Shown one piece after another: positions 9,701 to 16,586 of a stretch of 64,000 nt of DNA (position 1 is its first letter; every line of letters begins with the position of its first letter). The translations under genes were made by a program, and so were the position numbers. Location: assembly GCA_044507625.1 (NCBI GenBank), contig JBIQJE010000002.1, forward strand, positions 186,001-250,000, given 5' to 3'. The notes beneath the pieces were generated by a model. That model had not been told where the DNA came from. It saw only the letters and a list, made by a program, of their open reading frames with translations, and did no database searches. The DNA comes from Hyphomicrobium_A sp044507625 (GTDB lineage Bacteria; Pseudomonadota; Alphaproteobacteria; Rhizobiales; Hyphomicrobiaceae).

Positions 9701-9877
9701 CTCGGCGTCGTGCCGCTGGTGCTTGCAACGGGCGCCGGCGCGGAAATGCGACAGGCGCTGGGCACAGCGGTCTTTTCCGGCATGCTGGGCGTGACGCTGT
9801 TCGGCCTCATCTTCACGCCGGTCTTTTATGTTGCCACCGCATCGTTCTCGCGAGCTTCCAAAGCGCGCGATGGGTGA
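6725..9877 (+). CDS. AcrB/HAE1-type RND efflux permease
   Basis: At 1050 residues this is full length for the hydrophobe/amphiphile RND family. It starts MRFSHFFIDRPIFATVLS, the usual first membrane helix. The proton-relay residues are present: D410 and D411 in GIVVDDAIVVVENV in TM4 and K950 in GLAAKNAILIVEFAK in TM10. The pore-domain segment TYPGASAAVIAETVAAPIEQ and the docking-domain halves are intact. It functions as a proton-driven trimer moving substrates from the periplasm or outer leaflet to an outer-membrane channel. The gene follows the adaptor by 55 bases with a GAGGGG ribosome-binding-like stretch. The substrate cannot be predicted. Confidence 0.95.
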   Translation: MRFSHFFIDRPIFATVLSTILVIVGVIAGMALPVAEYPEIAPPTVNISATYPGASAAVIAETVAAPIEQEVNGVDNMLYVVSQSTGDGRLSISVVFKPGTNVDQAQVLVQNRVSIAEPRLPEDVRRLGLSVLKASPDLMMVVHLISPDGSRDQQYISNYATLYVRDRIARIDGIGDSRVMGARNYSMRIWLDPEKVAARHLTPGEVVDALRGANLQVAAGSINQPPASSPGGFTLSVHTLGRLSTPEQFGAVVVRAEPGGAVVRIKDIARVEIGAEDYTINSYLSNKPATALVLFQRPGSNALETAAAVKAEMERLSKDFPPGLGYAIVYNPTEFISASIDAVIATLIEALILVVLVVILFLQSWRAAIIPIMAIPVSLIGAFIVMEALGISFNSLSLFGIVLAIGIVVDDAIVVVENVERRIAEGLEPNEAAHETMDEVGGALIAITLTLIAVFIPTAFISGLQGTFYRQFAITIAASTAISCFVSLTLSPALASLLLKPHNQAGSQSRALNVLGAPLRVFFRGFNRVFEWLSHGYAGATQRLIRLPLLLLSLYAGLLFLTYERFQTTPTGLIPQLDREYLIVALQLPPGSTLERTDAVMRRATDLILSRPGISHTVAFAGFDGATFTNAPNTAVVFVNPHTFAKRAELGLSKDEIVADLRTQLSAMRDAFILVIEPPSVPGIGTGGGLKGYVQDRGGRGYAALENAAWTVAGKAAQVPGIAQSFTLFSTRTPQIWTDIDRTKSEQLGVPIQRVFDALSIYMGSAFVNDFNILGRTYRVTAQADNPYRLTIRDLANLRTRSDSGEMVPLGSVATFSDTTGPYRVARYNLFPAAEVQMALGRGYSSGQGIDTVEQIVGASLPGGFGFEWTEIALQEKLAGNTALIAFTLAVAFVFLILAALYESWLLPLAVILIVPLCILAAMIGVNLQGLDRNILVEIGLVVLVGLAAKNAILIVEFAKQGEDAGLTRYEAAVRAAKTRLRPILMTSLAFILGVVPLVLATGAGAEMRQALGTAVFSGMLGVTLFGLIFTPVFYVATASFSRASKARDG

Positions 9878-10107
9878 CAGACGGTAAATTGCAGATGACG
9901 CAGCGATAGCTCCGCGTGCGTCGGTCTTCGACCTCATTTCCTTCTGCTAGCCCGGGCCTCATCGTTCCGTCGCGTCGCCGAAGTGCAAAGCCGAGGAGGG
10001 CGGCAAGACAGGCTATGGAACTAGGCGCAGGCACGATTCGGCGTCTCAGCTGGTACATTTGCCCCAGCCGGTCGCCTGATGACGTGCACGCAACTGTATG
10101 AAATCAT

Positions 10108-10183
<76 letters not shown>

Positions 10184-10369
10184 CGCGGTGCCTATGCGCG
10201 AGCCTTATATCGTGCTCCGCTGTGTGCCGCCAGTCGCGCTACGGCCGCGGTCTGCTCCGGCGCGGAGCGGCAATTAGCCCTTCATTATCCATATCCTGAG
10301 ATGGTGAACGCAGTTGCGTCAGTCCTGCGGGGAAGCCCCGCGCGTTGAATGTCAGTCGAGGTATTGCGC

Positions 10370-10717
10370 ATGCGTTTCACGTCACCGTCACTCATCGGCG
10401 CCGCCGTCGTCCTTGGCTTCGCCGCTGCCCCCGCCGAGGCCCATGGATGGTGCCGGGCCCCAGGAGGCTTCTGCGGGCCTCAGCCCGTCAGCCACTTCGT
10501 CTATTACCCGCGCTATTCGAACGTCTACTACTGGGCAACGATCGCCCCCTATCCGGGCGCCTATGCCTACATGCCGCGCGGGTATGTCGATCGCTACCGC
10601 CGGCCCTATGGCCAGTACGCCCGCCGCTTCTGGCAGCCGCGCCGGGCCTATGCGCCGGCCTACGTTGCCGCTCCGGTCGCTGCTGCCGGATGTTGCGAGG
10701 GCCGATACCTGAAGTGA
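10370..10717 (+). CDS. small secreted Tyr/Pro/Arg-rich protein
   Basis: The 115-residue product starts at the ATG eight bases after a GAGG motif; an in-frame ATG at 10349 would add seven residues. A clear signal peptide (MRFTSPSLIGAAVVLGFAAAP, then AEA) is followed by a mature part rich in tyrosine, arginine and proline (for example PYPGAYAYMPRGYVDRYRRP). Two pairs of cysteines lie near the ends (WCRAPGGFCG and GCCEG). It resembles the many short secreted proteins of unknown role in Hyphomicrobiales. No enzymatic motif is visible. It stands alone between tRNA-Thr and another small secreted protein. Confidence 0.7.
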   Translation: MRFTSPSLIGAAVVLGFAAAPAEAHGWCRAPGGFCGPQPVSHFVYYPRYSNVYYWATIAPYPGAYAYMPRGYVDRYRRPYGQYARRFWQPRRAYAPAYVAAPVAAAGCCEGRYLK

Positions 10718-10886
10718 GCATTTGAAAGCAGGCGGCCGCAAATCCGCCGCGATCCCGTCCGCGATCAAGCCATGATCGTATGGCGAGGGTTACGGCCAGC
10801 GGCGGAGAGGCACGGCTTTCCCCTTGCCGCGCTTCTTCTCGCAATGTGTTGCCGCCGACGGCGGCACTGAATGTGGAGACATCTGC

Positions 10887-11210
10887 ATGATCAAGAAGAT
10901 CCTCCAACCGTTGATGGCGCTCGTGCTGGCGGCAGGTCTGGCGGCGGCGAGCGTGCAGGAAGCCGAGGCCGGGCGCGGCAGCGGTGTCGCGGCAGGCGTT
11001 GCCGCCGGCATCATCGGGCTCGGGATTCTCGGCGCTGCCGCAAGCGCGCGCGGCCGCGGAGGCTACTATTATGACGACTACGAGCCGGCTTGCTATCACG
11101 GCCCCCGTCGCTGCCACTGGGAGAACCAGCGCTGCTTCGAAAACCGCTACGGCGACATGGTCTGCCGCGGCGGCGACTATGTCTGCCGGCGCCCGCTGAT
11201 TTGCGATTGA
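10887..11210 (+). CDS. small secreted cysteine-containing protein
   Basis: The start at 10887 (MIKKILQPLMALVLAAGLAA) gives 107 residues with a typical signal peptide cleaved near EAEA/GRG; the frame is open upstream, but that part lacks start signals. After the signal comes a glycine/alanine hydrophobic stretch (GVAAGVAAGIIGLGILGAAA), perhaps a glycine-zipper membrane segment. The C-terminal part has six cysteines in CYHG, CHWENQRCFEN, CRGGDYVCRR and the final CD, probably forming disulfides in the periplasm or outside. This layout is common among short alphaproteobacterial envelope proteins of unknown function. Confidence 0.72.
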   Translation: MIKKILQPLMALVLAAGLAAASVQEAEAGRGSGVAAGVAAGIIGLGILGAAASARGRGGYYYDDYEPACYHGPRRCHWENQRCFENRYGDMVCRGGDYVCRRPLICD

Positions 11211-11214
11211 TCTC

Positions 11215-11245
11215 GAGTGCTTCCGGAAAAGTGGGCACCGGTTTT
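11215..11245 (+). repeat. 31-bp interspersed repeat, copy 1
   Basis: The 31 bases GAGTGCTTCC...CACCGGTTTT occur identically at 11271-11301, offset 56 bp. In this copy CGGAAAA and the following TTTTCCG can pair as a hairpin. It lies four bases after the stop of the cysteine-rich protein gene, so it may also act in 3'-end formation. Similar short palindromic elements are known in alphaproteobacterial intergenic regions. Confidence 0.8.
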
Positions 11246-11270
11246 CCGATAAGAAGCACGAGGAGATAGC

Positions 11271-11301
11271 GAGTGCTTCCGGAAAAGTGGGCACCGGTTT
11301 T
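11271..11301 (+). repeat. 31-bp interspersed repeat, copy 2
   Basis: This is an exact second copy of the element at 11215-11245, in the same orientation. The bases after it (TTGCGC) differ from copy 1, so the hairpin arm is less complete. The 25 bp between the copies are unrelated to the repeat. Confidence 0.8.
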
Positions 11302-11373
11302 TGCGCACCGTAACGCACGGGCGATCGGCAATCCGGTCGCCCTTGTCGTTTGTGAAGCCGGCCGTTCCGTCAG

Positions 11374-12213
11374 CTAAGCACGCTGCGCGCGCTTCCACGC
11401 CGCATGGTGGAGCGCAACGGCCGCCGCGTTCGAAACGTTGAGGCTGCCGATCGGCCCCGCCGTGGCGATGCGCACGAGCTTCTCGCAGCTTTGCCGCGTC
11501 AGCTCCCGCAGACCTTTGCCTTCCGCGCCGAGCACGAACGCGATGCGTTCCTTCAGCGGCTCGTCCTCCAGCAGCGCTTCGGCGCTGCCCTCGAGGCCGA
11601 GCGTCACGCAGCCGTGCTCCTTCAACTCGGCAATCGACCGCGCGAGATTCTGAACCAGCGCCACGGGCACGAGTTCCAGCGCGCCGGATGCCGACTTTGC
11701 GAGCGTGCCATCGAGAGGCGGGCTGTGCCGGCGCGTCATGACGAGTCCCCCCGCGCCGAAGACCGCGGCGGAGCGCAGAATGGCCCCGACATTGTGCGGA
11801 TCGGTGACCTGATCGAGCACGATGAGCGGCCCTGAACCGGGGCGGGCGAGCATCTCCGCGATATCGGGTTCGGGAAGTGGCTCGGTCTCGAGCATCACGC
11901 CCTGGTGAACGGTGTCTTCGCCCAGCAGCCGGTCGAGGTCGCGAGGGCTGACGCGCTCGGGCGCGATCTGGCGCGCGGCAACCGATTCGGAGAGGCGATT
12001 TTCCGCATTCTCCGTCATCAGAAGTCGCTGGATCGACCGCTCCGGGTTGCGAAGCGCGGCTTCGACGGCGTGCACGCCGAAGAGCCGCACACGGCCGTCG
12101 TCGGCCATCGCCGATCGCCCCTGCGGGCCGCGGTTTCGCTGTTGAAAGCGCCGTTCGTTGTGGCGGTTGGGCGGGCGTTTTCCCGCAGGACGGCGAGGCG
12201 ATGAAGATTTCAT
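11374..12213 (-). CDS. rlmB: 23S rRNA (guanosine(2251)-2'-O)-methyltransferase RlmB
   Basis: This 279-residue SpoU-family methyltransferase probably starts at MKSSSPRRPAGKRPP; the frame is open 17 codons further. After a basic N-terminal extension (1-40) comes the substrate-binding domain (LFGVHAVEAALRNPER). The knotted SPOUT catalytic domain carries motif 1 (LDQVTDPHNVGAILRSA), motif 2 (LGAEGKGLRELT) and motif 3 (IGSLNVSNAAAVALHHAAW). RlmB methylates the ribose of G2251 in the peptidyl-transferase P-loop of 23S rRNA. It lies next to tRNA-Tyr, divergently oriented. The family is certain; the exact SpoU subgroup is inferred from length and N-terminal domain. Confidence 0.92.
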   Translation of the reverse strand: MKSSSPRRPAGKRPPNRHNERRFQQRNRGPQGRSAMADDGRVRLFGVHAVEAALRNPERSIQRLLMTENAENRLSESVAARQIAPERVSPRDLDRLLGEDTVHQGVMLETEPLPEPDIAEMLARPGSGPLIVLDQVTDPHNVGAILRSAAVFGAGGLVMTRRHSPPLDGTLAKSASGALELVPVALVQNLARSIAELKEHGCVTLGLEGSAEALLEDEPLKERIAFVLGAEGKGLRELTRQSCEKLVRIATAGPIGSLNVSNAAAVALHHAAWKRAQRA

Positions 12214-12257
12214 GGGGACCGGATCAGAAAAGGAAGCGCATCCTGGCGCTTTTCCAT

Positions 12258-12286
12258 TTGACATCCAAGGGGCTGGTGCGGATAAA
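12258..12286 (+). promoter_or_regulatory. sigma-70-like promoter for tRNA-Tyr
   Basis: A perfect -35 TTGACA (12258-12263) is followed after 17 bp by GATAAA (12281-12286), which matches four of six -10 positions. It would start transcription near 12293, about 70 bases before tRNA-Tyr. Confidence 0.55.
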
Positions 12287-12319
12287 GCCTCCCGCCCTGC
12301 CGCCCCTTGCGCGGGGCGA

Positions 12320-12353
12320 TTTCATTTAAGGCCGCACGCGGCCTAAGATGAAA
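12320..12353. repeat. 34-bp near-perfect inverted repeat before tRNA-Tyr
   Basis: The arms at 12320-12335 and 12338-12353 (TTTCAT...GGCCGC and GCGGCC...ATGAAA) pair over 16 positions with one mismatch and one wobble around AC. In RNA it would form a strong hairpin ending nine bases before the tRNA 5' end, inside the predicted precursor. It has no T-tract in the tRNA direction. Confidence 0.7.
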
Positions 12354-12362
12354 CAGAAGTGT

Positions 12363-12447
12363 GGAGGGGTGCCCGAGTGGCTAAAGGGGACGGACTGTAA
12401 ATCCGTTGGCTTCGCCTACGCTGGTTCGAATCCAGCCCCCTCCACCA
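12363..12447 (+). tRNA. tRNA-Tyr (anticodon GTA)
   Basis: This is an 85-base class II tRNA with encoded CCA. The acceptor GGAGGGG pairs with CCCCTCC, the anticodon stem ACGGA/TCCGT surrounds CTGTAAA (anticodon GTA), a long variable arm (TGGCTTCGCCTA) is present as expected for tyrosine, and the T-loop is GGTTCGAATCC. Confidence 0.97.
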
Positions 12448-12598
12448 ATCACTTAGCGGAAGCGCCTTAGCGTAATCGCCCAGAACGTTCAGTGAAATTA
12501 CGCTACCGCTAGCCGCCGCATCCGACGGTGCGTCCGTTGGAGGCTCCGCAGGATTAGGGGAGCGTCCGTGACCGAACGCGTGGTCGGCGGGCTCGTAG

Positions 12599-12638
12599 CT
12601 CATACGGCCGCTCCAAAACTCATACGATCGCTCCAAAA
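12599..12638 (+). repeat. 20-bp tandem duplication
   Basis: Two adjacent 20-bp units, CTCATACGGCCGCTCCAAAA and CTCATACGATCGCTCCAAAA, differ at two positions. They lie in the 319-bp gene-free stretch between tRNA-Tyr and the autotransporter gene. That stretch otherwise holds only the terminator at 12635-12663 and no gene I can support. Confidence 0.75.
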
Positions 12639-12663
12639 GAAAAGGCCCGACCGAAACCGGGCC
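12635..12663 (-). terminator. rho-independent terminator of the autotransporter gene
   Basis: Read on the minus strand, GGCCCG and CGGGCC form a six-base-pair stem around an eight-base loop, followed by TTTTCTTTT. It is about 100 bases beyond the stop codon of the subtilisin autotransporter and in its orientation. Confidence 0.7.
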
Positions 12664-12766
12664 CCATGGCTATGCTTTTAGCGGCGCGCCGCTTCGCTGG
12701 AGCGGCAAACGCGCGGCCACCGCGAAGGAGGCCGCGCGCATGTTTTGGTGCGTAATTGCGCCGTCC

Positions 12767-14842
12767 TCAAAACCTGATGAAAGCGCCGCCGGAGAACGTG
12801 TTGTTCTGGGCGTTTTCCTGGAAGCGGCCGTCGTAGGCGATGAAACCGCCGGCCAGCTCGTCGAACCGCAGCACATCGAGCTGGGCCCCGACGCGGAACA
12901 CATTGCGCCCGATGTCCGCGGCGTTCGCCGAAAGCTCGTTGCCGAGCAGCTCGAAGCCGACGGGCAGGGAAACATCGCCGCCGAGGCGGCCATATCCAAG
13001 GTCCACCGACGGCGTGATGTTGAAGATCCCCCACGTCGTTCCGCCCGCCTGCGCGCGCACGCCGACGCCGCCCTCGACCTGATCGAGGCGGGTCGCGTTG
13101 ATCGCCAGCGAGAAGATGTCCGCCCCGAACTCCGCGCTGCCGCCGGTACGCTGGTGCAGGAACGTGACGAAGGCGTAAGGCGCAACGGTGCCTGCACCCC
13201 ACTGGTAGACTTTGCCGCCCGTGAGCCGCGCCGCAAAGCCGTTGGTGTCGTTCGAGGAATGACCGGTTATGCCCGCATTACCGAGCACGGTGCCGCTGGT
13301 GCCGCCGATCGTGGTGCGTTTGTAGCTGTTGTCGAAGCGGTTGCCGCCGATGACGCCGTCGACGAACCACCCGTTATCGACCCACGTCGCGTAGGCGAAC
13401 CCGTGCCAGCCCTGCGATGAGCTGTCGTCACCCGCCCCCCGCGTGTCGAGGTTCGTTGACGTGAAGGCAATGGCGATGCCGGCGGAGACGGTGCCGTTGT
13501 CGATGAAGTCATAGCCGCCGATGACGCCGCCCAGTGAGGCGCTGGCCCGCGGCGATCCATCGATGCGCGCATAGGCGCCGAGACCCTGTGCCCAGATGGC
13601 CGGCCCGCGCCCGTTGGTGAGCATGACGGTGGTGTCGATGTCATCGCGCGGGGGCGGGCCGCCGAGCGCCATCGCAGGCACCGCCTGCGAGCTTGCCATC
13701 GCCTGGGCGACGGTGGTGGTGGGCGCGCTGCCAGTGCTTCCGGCAATGCGTTGCGCGCTGCGGTTCCACAGCGTGGTGATGAGCGTGTCGACGGCGGCGA
13801 AGCGGGCGTAGTTGGCGTTGACGAACAGCGCGCCGTTGTCGTCCCCGTCCTCCGGATCGTTGTCCGGGTCGAGGACGGAGACGAGATTGCCAACGTTGAG
13901 CAGTCCCCAGCCGAACACCGGATCGATCCCCGGATCGCCGATGTCGGTCGCGGTGCGCAGCACCAGGGCTGCAAGGTCAGAGCCGTGCGCGTTGGGGAAC
14001 ATCTCCTTGGCGAGCGCCACCGCGCCCGTCACGTGCGGCGCCGCCATCGACGTGCCGGTCATCAGGCCGTAGGTGCTGTTCGGGACCGTTGAATAGATAT
14101 CGTCACCGGGCGCAGCAATACAGAAGGACGCTGTGACGCCGCATTGATTGAGACCGATCGCCTCGTTGTTCTTGCCCACGGCAGTGACGACGATCCAGCC
14201 CGGCACCATCTCGGGGAAGAGATACGGAAGACCGGCATAGAGATCGGGGCTGGCCAGTCCGGCATTGCCTGCGGCCCAGACCTGCACGGCGCCCGACTGC
14301 AGGGTGCTATGGAGGGCCTCGATGAGCGGAGCGCCTATCCTTGAAATCGCGTCGGCCTGGGTGAGCGTGCTCACATCGACTTCGTTGCTGAGGCCCCACG
14401 AGTTGTTGAAGATCTTGATACCCGCCGAGACGGCGTCGAGATAGGCAACGGCGAGATCGTTGTCGGCGGCGAAGGCCCAGATGGGCGCCAGGCTCACGCC
14501 GGGCGCGACGCCTTCCATGCCTACGCCGTTCCGCCCCGCGCCGATGATGCCGGCAACGTGCGTGCCGTGAGCATCCGGTCCCAGATTATTGGGGTTGTAT
14601 TCGAAGGGATCGATGCGCCCGTCGAATTCGGGATGGGTCGTCTGGAAAATGCCGTCGACGACGCCGACCCTGACACCGGCGCCGGTGATGCCCCGTTCCA
14701 GCGCGTACTGGGCGCCGATGGCCGCCAGCCCCCACTGGGCGTCGAACTCGGCGTCCACGGTCTGCGCTTGCGCGGTTGCCCACGTAGAGCCGGTGAGCAG
14801 GACAGAAGCCAGGACGCTCCGACCGGATTTGAACGTCGGCAT
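12767..14842 (-). CDS. subtilisin-like (S8) autotransporter serine protease
   Basis: The 691-residue protein has a signal peptide (about 1-26) and an S8 peptidase domain (about 35-330). The catalytic triad is D63 in VGVVDGIF, H92 in HGTHVAG and S265 in GTSMAAPH; the oxyanion asparagine N193 is in WAAGNAG. A short linker follows, with an acidic run near residue 345 (DPDNDPEDGDDNG). The C-terminal part (about 415-691) is an autotransporter beta-barrel with alternating aromatic strands, ending in the terminal phenylalanine FIRF. The passenger is almost only the protease, short for the family. It is probably anchored in or released from the outer membrane; the substrate is unknown. A terminator follows, so it is likely monocistronic. 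Confidence 0.93.
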   Translation of the reverse strand: MPTFKSGRSVLASVLLTGSTWATAQAQTVDAEFDAQWGLAAIGAQYALERGITGAGVRVGVVDGIFQTTHPEFDGRIDPFEYNPNNLGPDAHGTHVAGIIGAGRNGVGMEGVAPGVSLAPIWAFAADNDLAVAYLDAVSAGIKIFNNSWGLSNEVDVSTLTQADAISRIGAPLIEALHSTLQSGAVQVWAAGNAGLASPDLYAGLPYLFPEMVPGWIVVTAVGKNNEAIGLNQCGVTASFCIAAPGDDIYSTVPNSTYGLMTGTSMAAPHVTGAVALAKEMFPNAHGSDLAALVLRTATDIGDPGIDPVFGWGLLNVGNLVSVLDPDNDPEDGDDNGALFVNANYARFAAVDTLITTLWNRSAQRIAGSTGSAPTTTVAQAMASSQAVPAMALGGPPPRDDIDTTVMLTNGRGPAIWAQGLGAYARIDGSPRASASLGGVIGGYDFIDNGTVSAGIAIAFTSTNLDTRGAGDDSSSQGWHGFAYATWVDNGWFVDGVIGGNRFDNSYKRTTIGGTSGTVLGNAGITGHSSNDTNGFAARLTGGKVYQWGAGTVAPYAFVTFLHQRTGGSAEFGADIFSLAINATRLDQVEGGVGVRAQAGGTTWGIFNITPSVDLGYGRLGGDVSLPVGFELLGNELSANAADIGRNVFRVGAQLDVLRFDELAGGFIAYDGRFQENAQNNTFSGGAFIRF

Positions 14843-15104
14843 ATGTGGGTATCCTCCGAGGGCAGCAAAGGTGAATGCAGATCAATTTCGCTACCTGATT
14901 CGCGATCCGGCCAGAACGCGGAAGCTGCCGTGCCAGGCGCCGCTCACGGGATAGCGGGCGGGAGCTGCCGGGGCCGGGGAGAGGCGAGGCCGTCGATGTA
15001 CCTCGGCAAGGGGCCGGGTTTGCCATCGGGATGTCACCGAAGGATGACCCCATCCGTCCGCCGAGCTGCTAAATACCGGCAAGGGGATCCCAACGGGGGA
15101 CGTC

Positions 15105-16523
15105 ATGTCGAACTTACCGAAGGTCGTCACGATCATCGCCTTGGGCGTCGTCGGCGCGCTCTCGGGGGGCTATTACGCCCTGACGGGCACGAAGGGGCCC
15201 GATGGACGCATCGTGCTGGCGACGGGGGGACTTGCGCACTACCAGGAGCTCGGCGCGGCCTATCGGAAAACGCTCGCCCCGTTCGGCGCCACGGTCGAGC
15301 TCAAGCCTGGCGTAGAGGGCTTCCGCACCTTGCGCGGGCTTGTCTCCGATCGGCCCGAGTTCGATGCCGCCTTCGTCAAGGGTGGCCTCGTCGGCAGCAT
15401 GCAGGGGCGGCTCGCGCGCTCCAAGGCGCAGGAGTGGCAGAGCAAGGAGCTCGGCAAGCTGCGCTCGCTGGGGCGTCTTTTCTATGAGCCCATCTGGGTT
15501 TTCGTCCGCTCCGATTTTTCCGGCGTCAGCCTGCGCGACCTCAAGGGCCGGCACGTCCTTACCGGAACGCGCGAGAGCGGCACCCGGCGCATCGCTTCGC
15601 AGCTTCTGCGCGCCAACGGTGTCGAAGCTTCCCGCGATTCCCCGCTGCTCATCGCCGAAGATCTCGCGCCCGATGGAGCTCAGTTGCTCGACGGCAAGGC
15701 GGATGCGGCGTTCCTGATCCTTCCCGCAGATTCAGAGACGATCCAGAAGCTGCTGCACGTGCAGGGCATCCGGCTGATGAACTTTGCGCTGGAGGCCGAC
15801 GCCTACGCCAACCGCTTTCCCGCCCTCGCCAAGGTCCGGCTGGACCGCGGCGCGGTAGAGTTCGAGCCGTTGACGCCGCCGGACGACATCACGCTTCTGG
15901 CGACGAGTACGGCGCTCGTGGTGCGCGCCGATCTCGAGCCCTCGCTGATCAATCTCCTGTCGCACGCCGTTCTCAACAACCCGCGCTCGGCCTTCGACAA
16001 GGCGGGCGATCCGGTGCTGTTCCACCGTCCCGGCATGTTCCCGAGCGTCTCGGACCCGGAATATCAGGTGCCGCAGGAAACGCGGCTCATGTACAAGACG
16101 GGCGAGTTGCCCGTCGCGCTGCGGAGCATCGCACCGGCGGTGAAGGAGGCGGGCCTTCCGTTCTCGGTCACGGCCTTCGTGGCCGACCACGGAGCGCAGA
16201 CGGTGCTACTGCTTATCCCCTCGCTGGTCATCCTTTTGCCGCTGCTCCGCATCTTGCCGAGCATCTATTCATGGACCATCCGGCGGCGGCTGCTCTACTG
16301 GTATCGCCAGCTCAAGGCGCTGGAGAAGAACCTCGACCAGCCCGCGTCCGCGGTGGAGCTGACGGGCTACCAGGCGGATATCGAGCGCATCGATGCCGGC
16401 GTGCGGCGCATCCGCTATCCGCTCAATTTCTCCGATCAGTTCTACCATCTGCGCCTGCACATCAACCTGGTACGCCAGCGGCTGCAGCAGACGCCGCGGG
16501 TGATGCGGATCGCGGCTGAGTAG
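15105..16523 (+). CDS. TAXI-family solute-binding protein with C-terminal membrane anchor
   Basis: This 472-residue protein has an N-terminal hydrophobic segment (about 6-28), likely an uncleaved anchor or signal. A TAXI-type solute-binding region follows (about 35-340), with ATGGLAHYQELGAAYRKTL near its start and LKGRHVLTGTRESGTRRIAS in the middle. A second membrane helix (about 366-390) and a basic, partly coiled-coil C-terminal region (RRRLLYWYRQLKALEKNL) come next. TAXI proteins normally bind carboxylates or similar ligands for TRAP transporters, but no TRAP permease gene is adjacent. The extra helix and cytoplasmic tail suggest a membrane-tethered receptor rather than a free binding protein. 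A GGGGGAC ribosome-binding-like stretch precedes the ATG. Confidence 0.85.
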   Translation: MSNLPKVVTIIALGVVGALSGGYYALTGTKGPDGRIVLATGGLAHYQELGAAYRKTLAPFGATVELKPGVEGFRTLRGLVSDRPEFDAAFVKGGLVGSMQGRLARSKAQEWQSKELGKLRSLGRLFYEPIWVFVRSDFSGVSLRDLKGRHVLTGTRESGTRRIASQLLRANGVEASRDSPLLIAEDLAPDGAQLLDGKADAAFLILPADSETIQKLLHVQGIRLMNFALEADAYANRFPALAKVRLDRGAVEFEPLTPPDDITLLATSTALVVRADLEPSLINLLSHAVLNNPRSAFDKAGDPVLFHRPGMFPSVSDPEYQVPQETRLMYKTGELPVALRSIAPAVKEAGLPFSVTAFVADHGAQTVLLLIPSLVILLPLLRILPSIYSWTIRRRLLYWYRQLKALEKNLDQPASAVELTGYQADIERIDAGVRRIRYPLNFSDQFYHLRLHINLVRQRLQQTPRVMRIAAE

Positions 16524-16586
16524 CCGGCGCGGGGCTGCGGCTCGCGGGAGTTCGTGGCCCGGAGCCTGAGGCCTGCGGCGCCCGCG

